Shown: positions 40,262-53,900, counted from the first letter of the stretch. The stretch is 64,000 bases of DNA from Saxidomus purpurata (GCA_022818135.1 JAFMSR010000001.1:36486672-36550671); one strand, 5' to 3'. Made by a program: numbers and translations. The notes: generated from the sequence alone by a model not told the origin.

Positions 40262-42969
40262 TTTGCTAATTGATTAGGCTGACGAAAGAGAATTTAAGTC
40301 AGTACGGTGTAAAAATCCATACATTTTCGACGCGCTTAATTCTTAGTCTAGCGGGGTTCTTTAACAAATAGACCGTGAATATAACAACTCAAAAGATACA
40401 TAAAATTTACTTTGTAATTTATCATCTTTCTATTTCGCTTATTAATCAATGTCAACTCAACACAAATATGAGTAAAATTTAATTAAGGTTATAAATAAAC
40501 ATGTGAAGAAACATGCAGTATGCTAGACACGCACTTGCACCAGGAAAAAAAATCAGGAATCAGCAACCCGACACAGAATTTCTGTAAAATGAAAGCAAGC
40601 ATCATATAATTCCTTGGTGAAAATTGCCATTTAAAGGATTTCTTTGGAAGATAAAAATGGCTGAGACATTCGCTCAACCTCGTCATCAGCTTACGATCGT
40701 GTTTATTACCGATAGCAGCGCTCGTTTATAGCCACAGTTTCAGGGTTTCTTTTCCGGGCCTAATGGAAACTTTAATAGCGAACCCCCTGAGTACTTCACG
40801 GAGAAAAGTCATTTAATCCCTTAAAAAGGAAGGATTTGACAGGTTGAAGACACTTTCTAAATAACCTGTACATATCAGTTACCGATGATTAGTTCGCGGG
40901 GAAAAATAGCTCCGTATCGAAGGTAACAGTTATTCCGGCTATTACAGCGACATTTTAATAATGATTTCTTGAACAAGTTGCGAAGATTTGATTGGACAAT
41001 CTATATGCATTACGTCATATCTATGAAGGCAAGGACAATTCTTAGATATGACAATGAGAGAATAAAACAAGACAAAGGAAAACTTTCAGCATGTTTTTGT
41101 GATTGATGAATGTACACAATCTATAGGTGTAATTATTTTTCACTTCAATATAGATATGTACATTTACATAAAAGCTAACGTCCTTGACCTGTCATAATTA
41201 ATCTCTTAATATAGTGTCGTATTGTTTTTTTCTTTCACATGCATGTAACTTATTATATCCTCATCCAAATGAGTACATGTATGTTCATTTTCTAACAAAA
41301 TGTATAAAGGCTGAAACAAACGTTTGATAGCGCTTTGGAGAGAGCAAGCAAAATGTTTTCTCTAAAATGACTTAAAGGAAACAGTCAATCTATCATCAAT
41401 AGCTTGTTTTTTTACAGAAAAATATTTTAGTAGAAAGAAATAAAACGAACAATATAGATTGTACTTCTCATCCCCAAATCCCCACGTTACATCATGGGAA
41501 TATAACAGAATTCTGAAGGAAAATGTTACGTTTTTACAAAATTTATCAAATTCTATTTTATCTATTATACAGAAATGCTGAATTGATCCCGAATACAGTA
41601 TGTGTAATGAAAATGACACTGGAATTTAGTCAGCTAATGTGTTTTTAAGATGTGGCTGTCCCGTAAAAGCTTCTGTAAAATGTTAAATTCAATTTAAACC
41701 ATTAAATCTATTTCAATGTAACTTAAATAAAAAGAGAGCTTTAAACACTTGAACCGTTTCGATATCTCTTAGACGGAGATTAGAGTATTTTATAGTAAAT
41801 CTTTACAGAAAGTCTTCTAATACAATTTAACACGCTTTGCTTTTCTAGATAGACGCCACTTGAGTATGAATACAAAAAAGACTCGGCACCTCTACAAAGT
41901 TTATATCCAGCGTTTATGAAAAGGACCTTCTGAAATTTAATTACATGTTGTACATTTACGTCATTAAGATGAAATTGATATCAGACACAATGTTTTCTAT
42001 ATCTTGGTAGCCATGTGTCTGTCTTGTGCGCTTCTGTTGTCATCCGTTTGTCGTCTGCGCAAGAGACAAAAAGATGTTCATTAACTGTGACATTTCCACC
42101 ATAAAATAGGCAATTTTCTCTCCCTATGCGGCGCTGTAGTTAATGTCCATAGTTATCACGTGCAAGGGAGTTGTAAATCTTGAACATATTTCTTGAAATC
42201 GTGTCCACGGACGTAACGTAACACTCAATCAGTAAAACACTATATTTCCCTAAAGACTAAACTGTCGACTTGAAATCGTCACTGTCTAATCGCTGACCAT
42301 CCCACGTGACCTTCTGGACATCCGGGGCATATTCAATAAACTCTAATTATCATCACTTCTTCGTTGAAATGGATTTGGACTTTGACATGAATTATATAAA
42401 TAGGAAGGCACTGCTCTATCTAGAATACAAAAGCAGCCCGCATGATTTATATTTTCAAAACACTCGAGATTATTGTGCAAGATACTTGCTTTGGGACAAG
42501 CGTCTTATGCCCGGATTGTATGTCAAAAAGAGAAAGTAAAGACACCACAAATTCAACAGTCAATGCTCAAATGTGAAAGTAACTTACTTCTTATGAAGTC
42601 AAAATGTTCAGCGACTGGTCAGTATTTATATAAGATGCCGAGTGAAAATTTGGAACACTTCGAACAACAAAGAGCTATCAGTTTTCATGTTTCAATGACC
42701 GATGTGAATTTTCGTCTCCATAGTAGAATTTTCAAATGTCCGTTGCCAACATGTGTTTCTTATTTGACTGGGAAAAAAATTTAACTAGATTTTCTAGAGA
42801 ATCTTAGTCATCCATGTGATTACACATTTGATGTAATATGATTGGATCTTTGACTGTGTTTCCTAATTAAATGGCACCTGCAGAAATTGAGGAGTGTAAA
42901 GCGGGTGACAATCCATGCTGTTGCTATTCTTTTCTTGTGCTACAAGATTTGTTAACGATATTGTTTGAT
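40262..42969. other. No confirmed gene; candidate regulatory islands at 40700-40990 and 42000-42310
   Basis: 40700-40990 carries TCATTTAATCCCTTAAAAAG and GGATTTGACAGGTTG (Otx-like TAATCC and Meis/TGIF-like TGACAG). 42000-42310 is similar in composition. Overlapping plus-strand frames at 42306-42784 have no recognised domain. Confidence 0.35.
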
Positions 42970-43280
42970 CTTGTGCATTTAATGAGAAGGTCCAAATACC
43001 ACTAAACTAAACAGAGGTAACATCCAACAACTTTTGTTCTTTTACATAAAACATAAAAAATATATTCTTGTATCAAAATCTATTGGATCTTTCTGTTTGA
43101 CCGTCTCTTTCGTTAAGCTGATCAAGAATTGTCCAAATACCATTAGACGAAAAGAGCAAATATGAGTCAAACCTTGTTCTTTTACCTTTTCAGACAAACA
43201 ATTTCAGCACATTAAAACGTAGAAAAAATATGTTCTTGAATCAAGAATTATCGAATTGTACTTGTATTGTTGTATCTTTC
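42970..43280. repeat. Diverged tandem duplication, unit about 150-170 bp
   Basis: Both copies share GTCCAAATACCA, TTGTTCTTTTAC, AAAAAATAT(A/G)TTCTTG and TATC(A)AA. The second has an insertion of about 30 bp. Confidence 0.6.
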
Positions 43281-43394
43281 TTCATAGCCGTTTTTTCTGA
43301 TTAAATTGGTCAGGAGACGTGGTATTAATTTTACGGTTAAGATAATGACTGTTTTTTTTTTAATTTATCATATGTAGACCTTTTTGCAGTCAAA

Positions 43395-43460
43395 CCTTTC
43401 TCAAAGACCGCCTCTGTATAAAGACCATCCTACTAATAAAGACCAGCAAAGAGAAAACAG
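43395..43460. repeat. Short run of AAAGACC-type repeats
   Basis: CAAAGACCGCCTCTGTATAA, AAGACCATCCTACTAATAAA and GACCAGCAAAG form three imperfect units of about 19 bp. A small decayed tandem repeat. Confidence 0.45.
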
Positions 43461-46400
43461 AGGATTTTTCATCTCATATAAAGCGTTTATGAAAAGGACC
43501 ACTTGTAGACAAAGGCAGCAAAATGTTCTTCCGGTTAGTGGACCGACGTTTTGACTTGCGCAACGCATACTTCTCTTGTGTAAAATATGACTTTAAGCAA
43601 AGAGAGGAAATTAATTTGTATTGCAAAATATCGATTTGTTTATTACTATATTTCCAATTATATTTTGCAGACATCACTAACAATGCCCGATATAGGCTCG
43701 CTGTAAATGATTGACAGCTCCGGATTTATAATTGACAAGTGACCAGGGTAATAATACTACTTGATATCCGAAACATGGTTGACCAAATAATGGTTCCGGT
43801 AACACTATACACCTTCAAACATTCGAACATGATGTTAGATAGCACTGTATAAAATCTTTTTTAACAGTTTTAGACGCACACAAACCATAATTTTGCAGTT
43901 GATGATTACTGATAAAGGTCAAAAGTAATCAGATAACTTCTTTTTACCCAGTCGATTACAAATATTTCAGTTTATTTCGTTTTAAATTTGATCCATAAAT
44001 AAATTATGAATAACAACGAGCACACAGAAGTAAAATAAATATGATTTTCGTTTTCATTACATGATTTTTTTATAACACGCTCTCCTCTTTTTCTTGGACC
44101 ATGTGAAAAAGATATGGATATTTGACAAATATTATACAAGGTATTTGTGTCGTATGTTTAAAAAATTGCGTTACACATATAATTGTAATACAAGGTACCG
44201 CTTCCACATGGTAGGTCCCGAAAACAGAATTTTGTTGAGATATTTACTTATCTTGTGCTTTTAAGCTTTTCATCCTTTATGTCAAATATGTGTAACAAAT
44301 ATCAATACAACAACCGTTGGCAAAGACACGGCATGATTTTTTCAGCATCAAATATGAAGAAAAGTAAAATTTTATTTCCAGTTTCTGTAAAGGCGGAGAT
44401 TAAATTGACTATTAGAGGCAACGGGTTTGAAAAGTCAACACTTTGGAATCTGTTGTTGCTCAAGTCTTGACCTTTGACTCGTTAATGACTTCACGCTGGT
44501 ATAAAGTTGATACGATAATTGCATGTACCCATAATTCCGTTCTGCCTCGTTATGGATAATCGTCTGCTGACATGTTACGTATTTTATGCTTGGAATTTAA
44601 ACTTAATGACTTTTGAAAGAATTTACCTTGACTTTTGTAAAGGGAATGCTTCGAAATATGTAATGCCATACTATGTTATAATTGTAGCTATTTACACAAT
44701 AAATCGGTTGTATTGAAAAAGTACTTTGTCGCTGATAAATGATATAACTATACAACAAGTTTCCATGGGCTAATTTCTTTTAACATAGTAGTAAATGCAC
44801 AAATTACGGTTTGCAGTACTTTTTTCGTAATTTCACTTGTTTGGCTTCAATTTCTTCCGAGTTTACTTTGGCAATGTCAAACAAGCTATTGAAATACTCT
44901 CGTACTAGATAACTGAAAAAGTAATCGTCTTGGGACATCTCCATACGTATTGCATTTAATGTGAATCACGCCCTGGCACTTGCATCTTATCTCGTTCAAA
45001 AATTGTTTTAGCTAATTTCATTTAGCAGAACCAAAGGGAATATATTCACCACGAAAGTTGCAAAAATATTCCGTTATATCTGGGATATCTTGGTCATATC
45101 ATACCCAAGTTAAGATCGTATGGAATAATTCGATGTAAGGTTTTAAAGATATCCGCATCTGTGCTCCATAAAATCCCTGTTGTAAATACAACTCCCATTA
45201 AAATCTCAAATTAATGTCAAAGCAAATTATTGAATGTGCCATTCGATGGAAGAAACGGCCGATTTAGGCAGGTTTATCTAAAGCGGCATCTGACGGCCAA
45301 GCTTCGTCGGGAGGGTTTATCGGTCTTTACTTTCCATATCATTACTTCTATATCTCTTTCCCCCTTTTGACGCCTGTCATAAAGTATTACTTAAACGATT
45401 CTTATCCGCAGAAGCTTTACTCTAATTTAAGAATCAATTTTCTCTTTTTAATACCTTGCCTTCAGACTTTACTAACAACTTAAATGAAGTGGAAGAACGC
45501 ATAAAGAATATGCAAGCAGAAATTGTATTCCTCCCTAAAACATGTTATGCCCAGAAAATGCGTTTCAGTAGTTTTTGCTCGCTTCCTCCGGGAGCAAATT
45601 TATGATAATCTTTTCTGGCGAAGTTTTACCGGTTCATATCCAAGTTTGAGTACATTACAACAAAATGTTTACATCTGGAAAATCGATTAAGTAGTTCAAA
45701 TCAAGATCTCGTTTGGTCTGTCACCTCTTGAAGCTTGAAGATTGTATCTGAGTCTCAACTTGTTGCATGATTTAGAAAATAATTACGGCAGAATTTCTTT
45801 CCAGTGTATCATGTATCCATGCCAGCCATCGAATTCACGCATTTCAAATGAACGCATTAAAAATGAAGCAAAAATCACCATTTTACTGGAAACATGTTTA
45901 GCATCATTTGATGATAATTTGACATTTACCGTCAGAAGTGTAGATTAAAAACAATTTTCGCGCAGGATAAGTAACACAAAAACTATGTAAGAGATAGTTA
46001 ACTCTGTGAAAAGTAGATAGCATATCCTGTCAGAATTTCCTCACTTTCGTGGCGGGCGTCAGATTGTCTACGTGCCCGTCTGCCACCTAACTCTCATTAG
46101 GAAAGGCAAAAAATAAGTTCACGGGTGTGGGTCCATACTGTTCAGTTCGTCATTTGTGAAAAGCTATTAGTATACTTTAAAAAAATATCTACAATTCTAA
46201 AAAGCATATTTACACAATCAACAAATTGTAGATCTATTTTTAGCACTAAAATTGTCTGTTTAAATACGGAATGTGCATGTCCTGAATCACATTATACTTA
46301 AATGCTTGATCTTTTTTTAAAGCAACTAAACAGAACAGAAACAAATGCATTAACTCTTGAAACATTCCGGTCGTGAAAATCTAATTTAATTTCTAAAATA

Positions 46401-46617
46401 AGTCACAGACAACGTGGAAGAAGACCACTTTCTATGATTAAGGCATGCGGGCACTGTAAATAACAATAGCACCGTTAATTTGGTTTCTGAGAAAATACGA
46501 ATACTTATAAGTCAACTAACAAAATAATGTCTGTTCTACGTCTTCTGAAAACTACATAAAAATGTCAAATTTGGGCTAAATCAACAAAAATGACTCGATT
46601 TGTATTTGTTTTTGCAG
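43461..46617. promoter_or_regulatory. Non-coding, with candidate enhancer-like block at 45120-45700
   Basis: 45120-45700 is a long less A+T-rich block with stops in all frames and repeated GATA-type cores (TTTATCTAAAG, GGGTTTATCGG, TTCTTATCCGC, TTTATGATAATC) plus TAAT cores. 46010-46130 is a smaller block with GGCGGGCGTCAGATTGTCTA. Assignment as regulatory is inference from composition and site clustering only. Confidence 0.25.
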
Positions 46618-46691
46618 GTTGTGGTTGTATCACTTTCTTACCTTTGCTGGGGGATGTTCTGGTGATTGGTGGCGGAAGAGGATCATCATAA
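46618..46691. other. Exon-like island, strand unresolved
   Basis: Plus strand: acceptor TATTTGTTTTTGCAG then, in phase 2, CGCITFLPLLGDVLVIGGGR and GSS to TAA at 46689. Minus strand: ATG at 46689 gives MMILFRHQSPEHPPAK to a strong AAAG|GTAAGA donor at 46642, in phase 0, which could join the phase-0 island at 27830. Another minus frame reads YDDPLPPPITRTSPSK and ends in phase 1. The minus strand lacks a good acceptor, so it would be a first coding exon. Confidence 0.3.
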
Positions 46692-46741
46692 ATTTGTGTA
46701 TTTTGACTTTATTGCAATGATACAATTGTCTTTCTTTTCTC

Positions 46742-46776
46742 TTTTTTTTTTTTTTTGTTTTTTTGTTTTTGTTTAA
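46742..46776 (+). repeat. T-rich tract
   Basis: A run of about fifteen T followed by T7 and T5 blocks separated by single G. It could be an antisense poly(A) tail of a retroposon or simple sequence. Confidence 0.7.
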
Positions 46777-46816
46777 ATAGTTTGTTTAAATGTCTACTTT
46801 TTGAAAAAAAGTTAAA

Positions 46817-46919
46817 ACACAATTGCTTTATCAATGTTTAGTTTAAACCTTTTTTACAAATATAGTTAACACAATTGTCTTATTAATGTTTAGTTTAAAA
46901 TTTTTTACAAATATAGTTA
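46817..46919. repeat. Tandem duplication of a 51-52 bp unit
   Basis: ACACAATTGCTTTATCAATG...ATATAGTTA at 46817-46868 is repeated at 46869-46919 with a few changes. Confidence 0.85.
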
Positions 46920-46995
46920 CGGTTTAACCAGGTTACGAAAGTTCTTTCGACTTACCAGAGACTGTTTATCGGAGAATGAAAGTGAAGGAAAAGTT

Positions 46996-47047
46996 GTTAA
47001 AGTCTTTGCATAATTCTAAAAGTTAAAGTCTTTGCATAATTCTAAAG
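46996..47047. repeat. Two-copy 26-bp tandem repeat
   Basis: GTTAAAGTCTTTGCATAATT+CTAAAA at 46996-47021 is followed at once by an almost identical copy ending CTAAAG. Confidence 0.9.
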
Positions 47048-47773
47048 GTGATGAAATTCAAAGCTGCGACTGCAAAAACTATCAACGTGTAATGCACTAT
47101 CTTTTCCCTATTAAAATTATCTATGACATTTTTTACTTTTATTGTTACAATGAAAACTTCATGATATAAAGCAGCATATTTACGGGAAAGTACTTCAGTT
47201 TCACTCACATAATTAACAGTAAACAAGTCAGTAAAGAACTTCTACCGATTCGTTAAACGAAACTAGTAATAAGAAATAGGACGTAAATCTAAACATGTTT
47301 TGTATTAATTATGCCTGAAAATACATTGGTGTAGAAAATAAAATACAATGTACATATTTAACACATATTATACATTTGTGAACGTCTGACGAGCATAATG
47401 AAAGACCTTTCAGCATCAGGAGTCATGCTTGCAAACACCAAACATAAATGACCGTACATGTGCCGTACAGGAACCATCAGGTTTACATTCGCCCTGCCGT
47501 GTCTATACTCAGTTCCTTTTATTACACCTTAACAGTCATGTCATACTACTTTGCCTTAATTTAATCGACTTCGTTTATTTAATGTTCAGTTTGATCTAGA
47601 TCTGAAGCATTTGAATATCTTGTCTATTGCCCGGTGGATAACAGCAAAAGGTTTCAGATAGGCTTCGTCTTAGTTTTAAACCTCTAAGCCTTTTTGTGCT
47701 AAGTTGTTAACAGCGATCTATCGTCTTAACGTCCTTTATGTATGTTCACTGTACATCTGAATTCTTCTTCTAG

Positions 47774-47804
47774 AACACAGCCCGCCCCCTCAAGAAGGGG
47801 TGAA
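47774..47804 (+). other. Possible 31-nt microexon
   Basis: Strong acceptor GAATTCTTCTTCTAG and donor GAA|GTAAGG bracket 31 nt that read TQPAPSRRGE after one leading base. Short, GC-rich and bracketed by good sites, but nothing identifies partners. Confidence 0.2.
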
Positions 47805-48041
47805 GTAAGGAAAGAGAGATTTGTCATGTCAAATTTAAATGTCAGTGATTCGTATTCATTGTTGCTCTCCAGAAAGTCATATCTGTCCCTTTCCATATAC
47901 TTCATCTTAGAAATCTGCATGTGAAGCATTCTTCTTGTGTGCAATAGATATTTTCTAAACTTTTTTGATAGCTGAGGAATACAAAATGATTCATTTGGTC
48001 GTTAGTTTTAAAAATAGAATCATCACATGACCTACCTCTGG

Positions 48042-48209
48042 CTAAATCTCGTGAATGGGGAAAAATCTAAAACTGATACATGGCAAAATTCCAAGCTCGA
48101 TGTATGAATAGGACCTGTCTGGCGCACCCCTTTTGGAAAAACGCAGCAGATGCGTGTCTGTTCTAACTGAAACACGTCCCGCTGGAGCAGAGGGTGATGT
48201 TGAATCCAT
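48042..48209 (-). other. Coding-like open frame, unrecognised
   Basis: ATG at 48209 (context ACAATGG) opens 55 codons to TAG, beginning MDSTSPSAPAGRVSVRTDTH and continuing LLRFSKRGAPDRSYSYIELG. An overlapping frame (61 codons, 48032-48217) is open through a good GAG|GTAGGT donor near 48032. The region is GC-richer than its flanks. It could be a first coding exon upstream of the minus-strand islands at 46.6 and 27.8 kb, but frames and phases do not settle this. Confidence 0.25.
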
Positions 48210-48643
48210 TGTCTCATTCAAGCAGAAGTAACACTGGCAGAGTTTTACCTCCTATTTCGACTGTGGCTTGCATTTCCCCAGTATTTCTTTTTTGTTGTCT
48301 AATTAATCTTTCATTTTTGTTTCGATCGTCAGTTTCTATGAATGGAGTTCGTGCTGTCCAGATATGCATACTTGTTTTCCTGTTGCTGTGATGTTATCTG
48401 TACAATTCTTGTATTTTCTTGTTTTTATACAGAACAGAACTGGAGTGGTACAATCTTCTATTCAGTGTCCGTCTGTGCTTGCTTCCTTAGTTCATTTGAG
48501 TTTATTGGCTAAAATCTAAAAACATTTTTGACAAAAGATTAAGTAAACGAGTGCATTATCAACAAATGTCTTTAATATCGTCATAAGTTCAAGAATTGTT
48601 GCCCTTTAATTCCTAAATTTTACAAATTTTGCAAATAGTCCAT

Positions 48644-48740
48644 GTACTGGTTTTCCAGGAAACGGACTCGAGAGTGACTCGAAAAGCCTAAAGCTTTTTT
48701 CACAATCGAGCTAAAATAAATTAGTGTAAACTAAACTAAA
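48644..48740 (+). mobile_element. 5'-truncated copy of the 54270 SINE family
   Basis: TACTGGTTTTCCAGGAA, ACTCGAGAGTGACTC and CACAATCGAGCTAAAATAAA match the body and tail of the SINE at 54270, but the tRNA-like head is missing. It ends in a short CTAAA/AAACTAAAC-rich tail. Truncation at the 5' end fits reverse-transcription-primed insertion. Confidence 0.7.
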
Positions 48741-50730
48741 CAGAAATTAATTATAAGTGTGAATCAGCCTTCCCATTGTAAGTTATATACTGGAAAGTAA
48801 CTTCCTATCAGCTGCTAAAAGATGAAAAACACTAAGAAATGTGTGATAGACCTCATTTTTCCCAAAGACGGGTTTCTTATCCAAATATGGTTTGAATCTT
48901 TTTTTCGGTACTTTAGTGACATTGTGCGATTTGATTTAAACTTCAAAACAGACAATAACATAGTAAATATACCCAACGAAGGGCTATCAAATGGTAGCAT
49001 TAAATACTATCAAAACATTTATATTTGTTTGAGAATCACCCATATAAGTTTTTCATTTTGAGCCACTGGGTCAAAATGGATGTAAACAATGCTATTTATA
49101 GTGTACTGTTATATAATATTTTTTGACGTAGCGTTTAAAAATAATCATAATGTCAATGTCATTAATCACCGATAAAATTTTACATACATGTACAATTTTT
49201 GCAAATCGACGACTGACTAGTTTGGTGTAGCGGTGCCGTCAAACATTTGTAAAACAATTTGGCGTGCACAAAAACAAAAAGTTTGTTGGTCATATAAAAG
49301 GCGGATGTTTACTATGACATAATAAATCGAAATCTGCAAAAATACAAAATTTCGGTACCAGCACCGGACTCCACCTCTGAAGTTAAATGTGATAGTAATT
49401 TTGAACTTTTATGCAAAATTTATATACCTTAGATGCTGTAAATTCACTGCTATTACTTAGCTATGTCACTGTATATGCCGGACACGCCAGTTTATGGCCT
49501 TAGAATTTCTGTTTACCAGCGTTCATTCTTTCGGAGAAACATTGAACTTGGACAAGGCAGTTTGTTTAGTCGAAACATGATGAGAAAAGAAGTTTTTTTT
49601 TTGTTTTAACGTGACATATTTGGGTCCAGAGATATACTGTCGAGTAGTAGTTAAACGAATTTTATTCAATCCCTTAAAATGACTTCCTTTGTCGATACGG
49701 GATATAGATATACTGTTTCTCCATATTGAAAATCACTGTCAGCACCGTTGCAATTGTAGGGAAAATCTGTTCAGGAGCATCAATGTTTGTTTTATTTCAA
49801 TTTCTAAAAACGATGAGCTTTGTTCATGTGGGGGAATAATTCTGATGAGTAATTCTTCGATTCCTTAAAATGATTACCGGTTAAACGTAAGATAAGAAAA
49901 CACCATTAGAAAAACTGTTAACATCAGAATAATGCACCGTCAAATCCTACAAATAAATGCTTTGTTCATACAAACACAATAATAGCTGTTCTCTAGATCC
50001 TAAGAACGACCTCTGTTGTTCATATATTGAAATACCATTTAGTAAATACTTAGGGATCCTTTATTTCTCTGAAATGACGACATTTGTCCTTTTGTGGAAA
50101 TACTGTCAGAAAGTATCAATATAGTTGCTGTTCAATTCCAAGAATATAAAAGTGTTGTTTAGAAACTTATGTTGTTCTTCAATTCTTTAAATGTCTTTTG
50201 ATCATACTTGAAAAATACTGGTTTACAGCCTCAGATCTGCTTCTGAACACCCGGCTCAGCCAACAAACACATGCATGGCGCTTCTACCGTACAATAATAC
50301 CTCAAAATACATATCTGTTTCTTCCTCAGATTGTCAATCATTCCACCAAAGCAAAATCAAAGATAATTTGGGGGGGTTCTTCTCTAGCAGCCTTTCTGTC
50401 AGCCATTGTTTACTAGAACCTGTCTACATTAGTGAAACGAATAGTGACTGTATATGACAATTATGAGATAAATGAATAAATAATTCAGTCTGTACATAAA
50501 CAAAGTAGCTGAATACTGGAGAATGTTTGTCAGAACGAGAAATCAAATTGTTACATGAATTTAAAATATTTGAACGAAGTTAACATTTCATTAAAAAAAA
50601 AACAAATTTGTACAATGTATAAAGTTCTAAACCAATAACAAAATATTTGTTTCAGTTATAATCATGACCATTTACGTAGATAGAAAGGTTTTATAACCAG
50701 CGCCGTCGGTATATTTTTCTCGTATTTCAG
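48741..50730. other. No gene seen
   Basis: A+T-rich. Repeated use of GATTCCTTAAAATGA-like phrases (near 49670, 49858, 50180) hints at weak internal duplication. Frames at 48815 and 50198 are of chance length. Confidence 0.4.
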
Positions 50731-50954
50731 ACTCAGAAAGATTTTTCTGTAACCTTTTATGTCTTGCCCCGAGATACAGGATCAGCCTGTAGCTAGGTCA
50801 ACTACCGACTCCAGCAGCTTTCGCTTTTGGTGGTATTTTGGTTTTTATTTGAATCTGGTAGACGCGGAACACCAAAGACCAGCTGTCCTACATAAAGCTC
50901 ATCATGACAGTGTTCATAAAATCCATGCTGCCTATCCCTAATCTAATCTAATCT
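50731..50954 (+). other. GC-richer island ending in a (CTAAT)n tail
   Basis: A good acceptor (TTTTTCTCGTATTTCAG) is followed by an open phase-0 frame of 21 codons (TQKDFSVTFYVLPRDTGSAC). The island runs to 50936 and ends in CCCTAATCTAATCTAATCT. A body with a short terminal tandem repeat is also what some retroposons look like, and I favour that slightly over an exon. Confidence 0.3.
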
Positions 50955-53900
50955 GAATTAATTATTCACGACTATAAAGTGCGCGACATTTTTCTCTTTA
51001 AATGGTGTCTCATTAGCTTTTATTCCTCGGCGAGTCTGTTTTGCTTGAAATCGGCTACAAACAAAAACTTATTTCAACAAACCATATTCGCGAATTTGTC
51101 TTAATAGATGTTTATGTCATCGTAAAGAGTGTTTAGATAATATCACATATGGCCATTTTTATAGTACATCTCATAAAATAAACACATTTTAAAAAAAGAA
51201 TACACATGTTCTACAATCCCTCTTTTGTAAATAAATAGTCCTAAAATATTCTTTAACAACATTTTACATAAATGTTATGCTACAAATTGTTTGAATCAGA
51301 CAGTATCTATAAAAAGGCAGGGAGTTTTTTTTATTACATTGTTGTTGACAAGTTACAACAACAAACAAAAAACAATTGATGAAGCTCATGCAATCTATTG
51401 TTAACGCTTTTAAAAGTAAGTCTTTAAAAAATATGTAGTTTGAGTTCTCAAAAGTAACAAGTTTTTTAAGACTGACTAACTCGTTACAATATCCTATGTT
51501 CAAAACATATGACACTACACGTGCATCGTGTATAAATAACAACTGCATCTTAACCGGTCAAATAAAATGAAAAAGACACCAACTTGTAGCTAAACCGGTC
51601 AAAACAATCACTGCCATTTAGTTTTAAACTTTTGTTTTGAAGTCATTGATCCATGTTTACCAAATCATTAACGACAGGGGGAAATTTCAATCTTCATAAT
51701 AAAGCACTAATAAAAACTGAAATTAAAAAAAAATCAGTAAACCCTCTGCCGATGTTTATCTGTTAAATAGAAATTCCTTTAGTAAATACAATAACTTTTC
51801 CGAGAATATAATAGAATAATTGGCACACTGATTGGATATGTTGCCGAAGGATCAGTTGATTAATTATTTATTCCACAGGCATTGGTGTACTACTCACTAC
51901 TCTACCAGGATTTTTTATAACATTAAGACGTTCATTTAAATTTCCTTTTGATTTGTAGAACTCACATGCAACTGTGTAGAAACGATACAGACTGGTTAAT
52001 AAACGACATGCAAACAAAAAATAATAAAAATGAATAATTTGAAGAAAGATGTCTGATGCAATGTATTACAATCAACATTTCTATATCCAATGTCAGATTC
52101 ATTCTAAGTCCTTGTCTCTCTGTCTGTATGCCAGTATCAGCTTCGTTTTCTTTTATATTTCTTGTTATTTAAATGCAATTCATTTCTTTGTTTCTTTCTC
52201 CTTTTACTTTCAAATTATTTCTTTCTTCTAATATCCAGTTCAATTTTCTTTCTTTCTTCTTTCTTTCCTCATGTTTACGTACTTTCTTCACAATTTTTTA
52301 CTTTCTCCTGATGTGATATTTTCCTTTACACTTATAATCCATTTCTTTCTTAATTTAGATCAGACTTAAAATTAATTATTTATTAATATAAAAAATACAG
52401 TAAACGGTTAACTATTAGGTGTAGATCTACGACAAAAATGTATAAACTATTGCGGGTTATGATTTTAATTCTATGTATTGGTTTAAAAATTAAAAAGTTG
52501 TGTGTTTTTAATAATTAGGCAGCCATGCCATTTAGGGAGTTCAAACTTTTTCTTTATTTCTTCTTCAAAAGAAATAAATCTTTGATACAAGACAAAAAGA
52601 AATATTGCGCCTGTAACATAACCCAGAAACAAAAATAACTTGAAAATATTTATCCATCGTAAAAACCTCATTTTAATCTAAACGACGGCTATTATGTCTC
52701 ATGTTACTGTAAGTTATATTTTCGCGAAAATTAGTTTGAAATCGTATACTTTTCCAACAATAGAAAGTTGCGATCCGGCGAGATTTCGTTAAAAAATGCG
52801 AACAAAATAATGCTTGCATTTCATTGAGATTGATTGCTGTCAGTTAAATATGGACACCTATAAACGCCAGCGTTCGTCTTTATACCAAGCATCAGTTTAG
52901 GATATGATTTAATTTAAACGGCATGTTTTAATAATAAAAATCAACAGTGACGGAAGCAGGTAAACGAGATAATGTATTTATTTGTATTTTCTCCACCCAT
53001 GAGGAATATTATGATAAATAGTTGAGGATCAAACTATTGTAAAACACAACATGGTAACAATTTGTTTTGTGTTGGCCTCTTGGACGACGGATGCTTATGC
53101 CTCAAATACATCCATTTTGAGTTAATTGCACGAACGTCACATGTTGGCATGACGTGCTCAAAAAACGCGACCAAACAATCTCTTCGTCCACCTGCAATTG
53201 AACAAACTTGTTGACGATAAATGAAACGTAAAACTCCATGTCTAAATGATTTTTTTTAAATGCTAACGTCCACCATTTATGTCACATATGTTTTAATCTA
53301 GCCTACGTTCGTGATGTCTTCCTTTGTGACGTTAAGATACAACGACGTCATCAATAAACAAAAATTCCAGATTAATTTACTGGTTACATTTTTTATTTGT
53401 TTACATTTAAGGAAATTGTAATTCTTATCGAAATGCACATTTTTTTCATTAGTTCATAATTTTAAATAATGAAAATATACACACAGAACTGTTAAATTGG
53501 TCGAGGGCAACAAAAACTATCTGCTGAAGAACGTTAAATGGTGACTGATTGAAAGTTTCGTGTCGCGGAAGATGCATTGTTTATTAAGAAGCAGTTTTAC
53601 AGTATTTTAATATGTTAATGGAGTGCTACAAAATTTTCATATGAATAGTTAAAGGCAGACAACTGTTTTAGTATCTTCAGACACAGCCTACCGCAGTAGT
53701 AACGCTTGGTCGTTTTATGTCACGTTCACAGCTTGCACACCTGTTATACCAAACACAATTTTTTTTTCAAACGCATGAGTTTTATTTCGCTAATTATGCG
53801 AAATTAAAGTCTTTCTATACAAACCTGCATTAACTTACTTGACTGCCAGATTTTATTACTAAAAGCACAGAAAGTTTTAAAGCTATATTGTATCACGTCT

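Noticed and set aside
42306..42784. Two overlapping plus-strand frames (77 and 103 codons)
   Set aside because: No domain, no clear splice sites, chance-like lengths.
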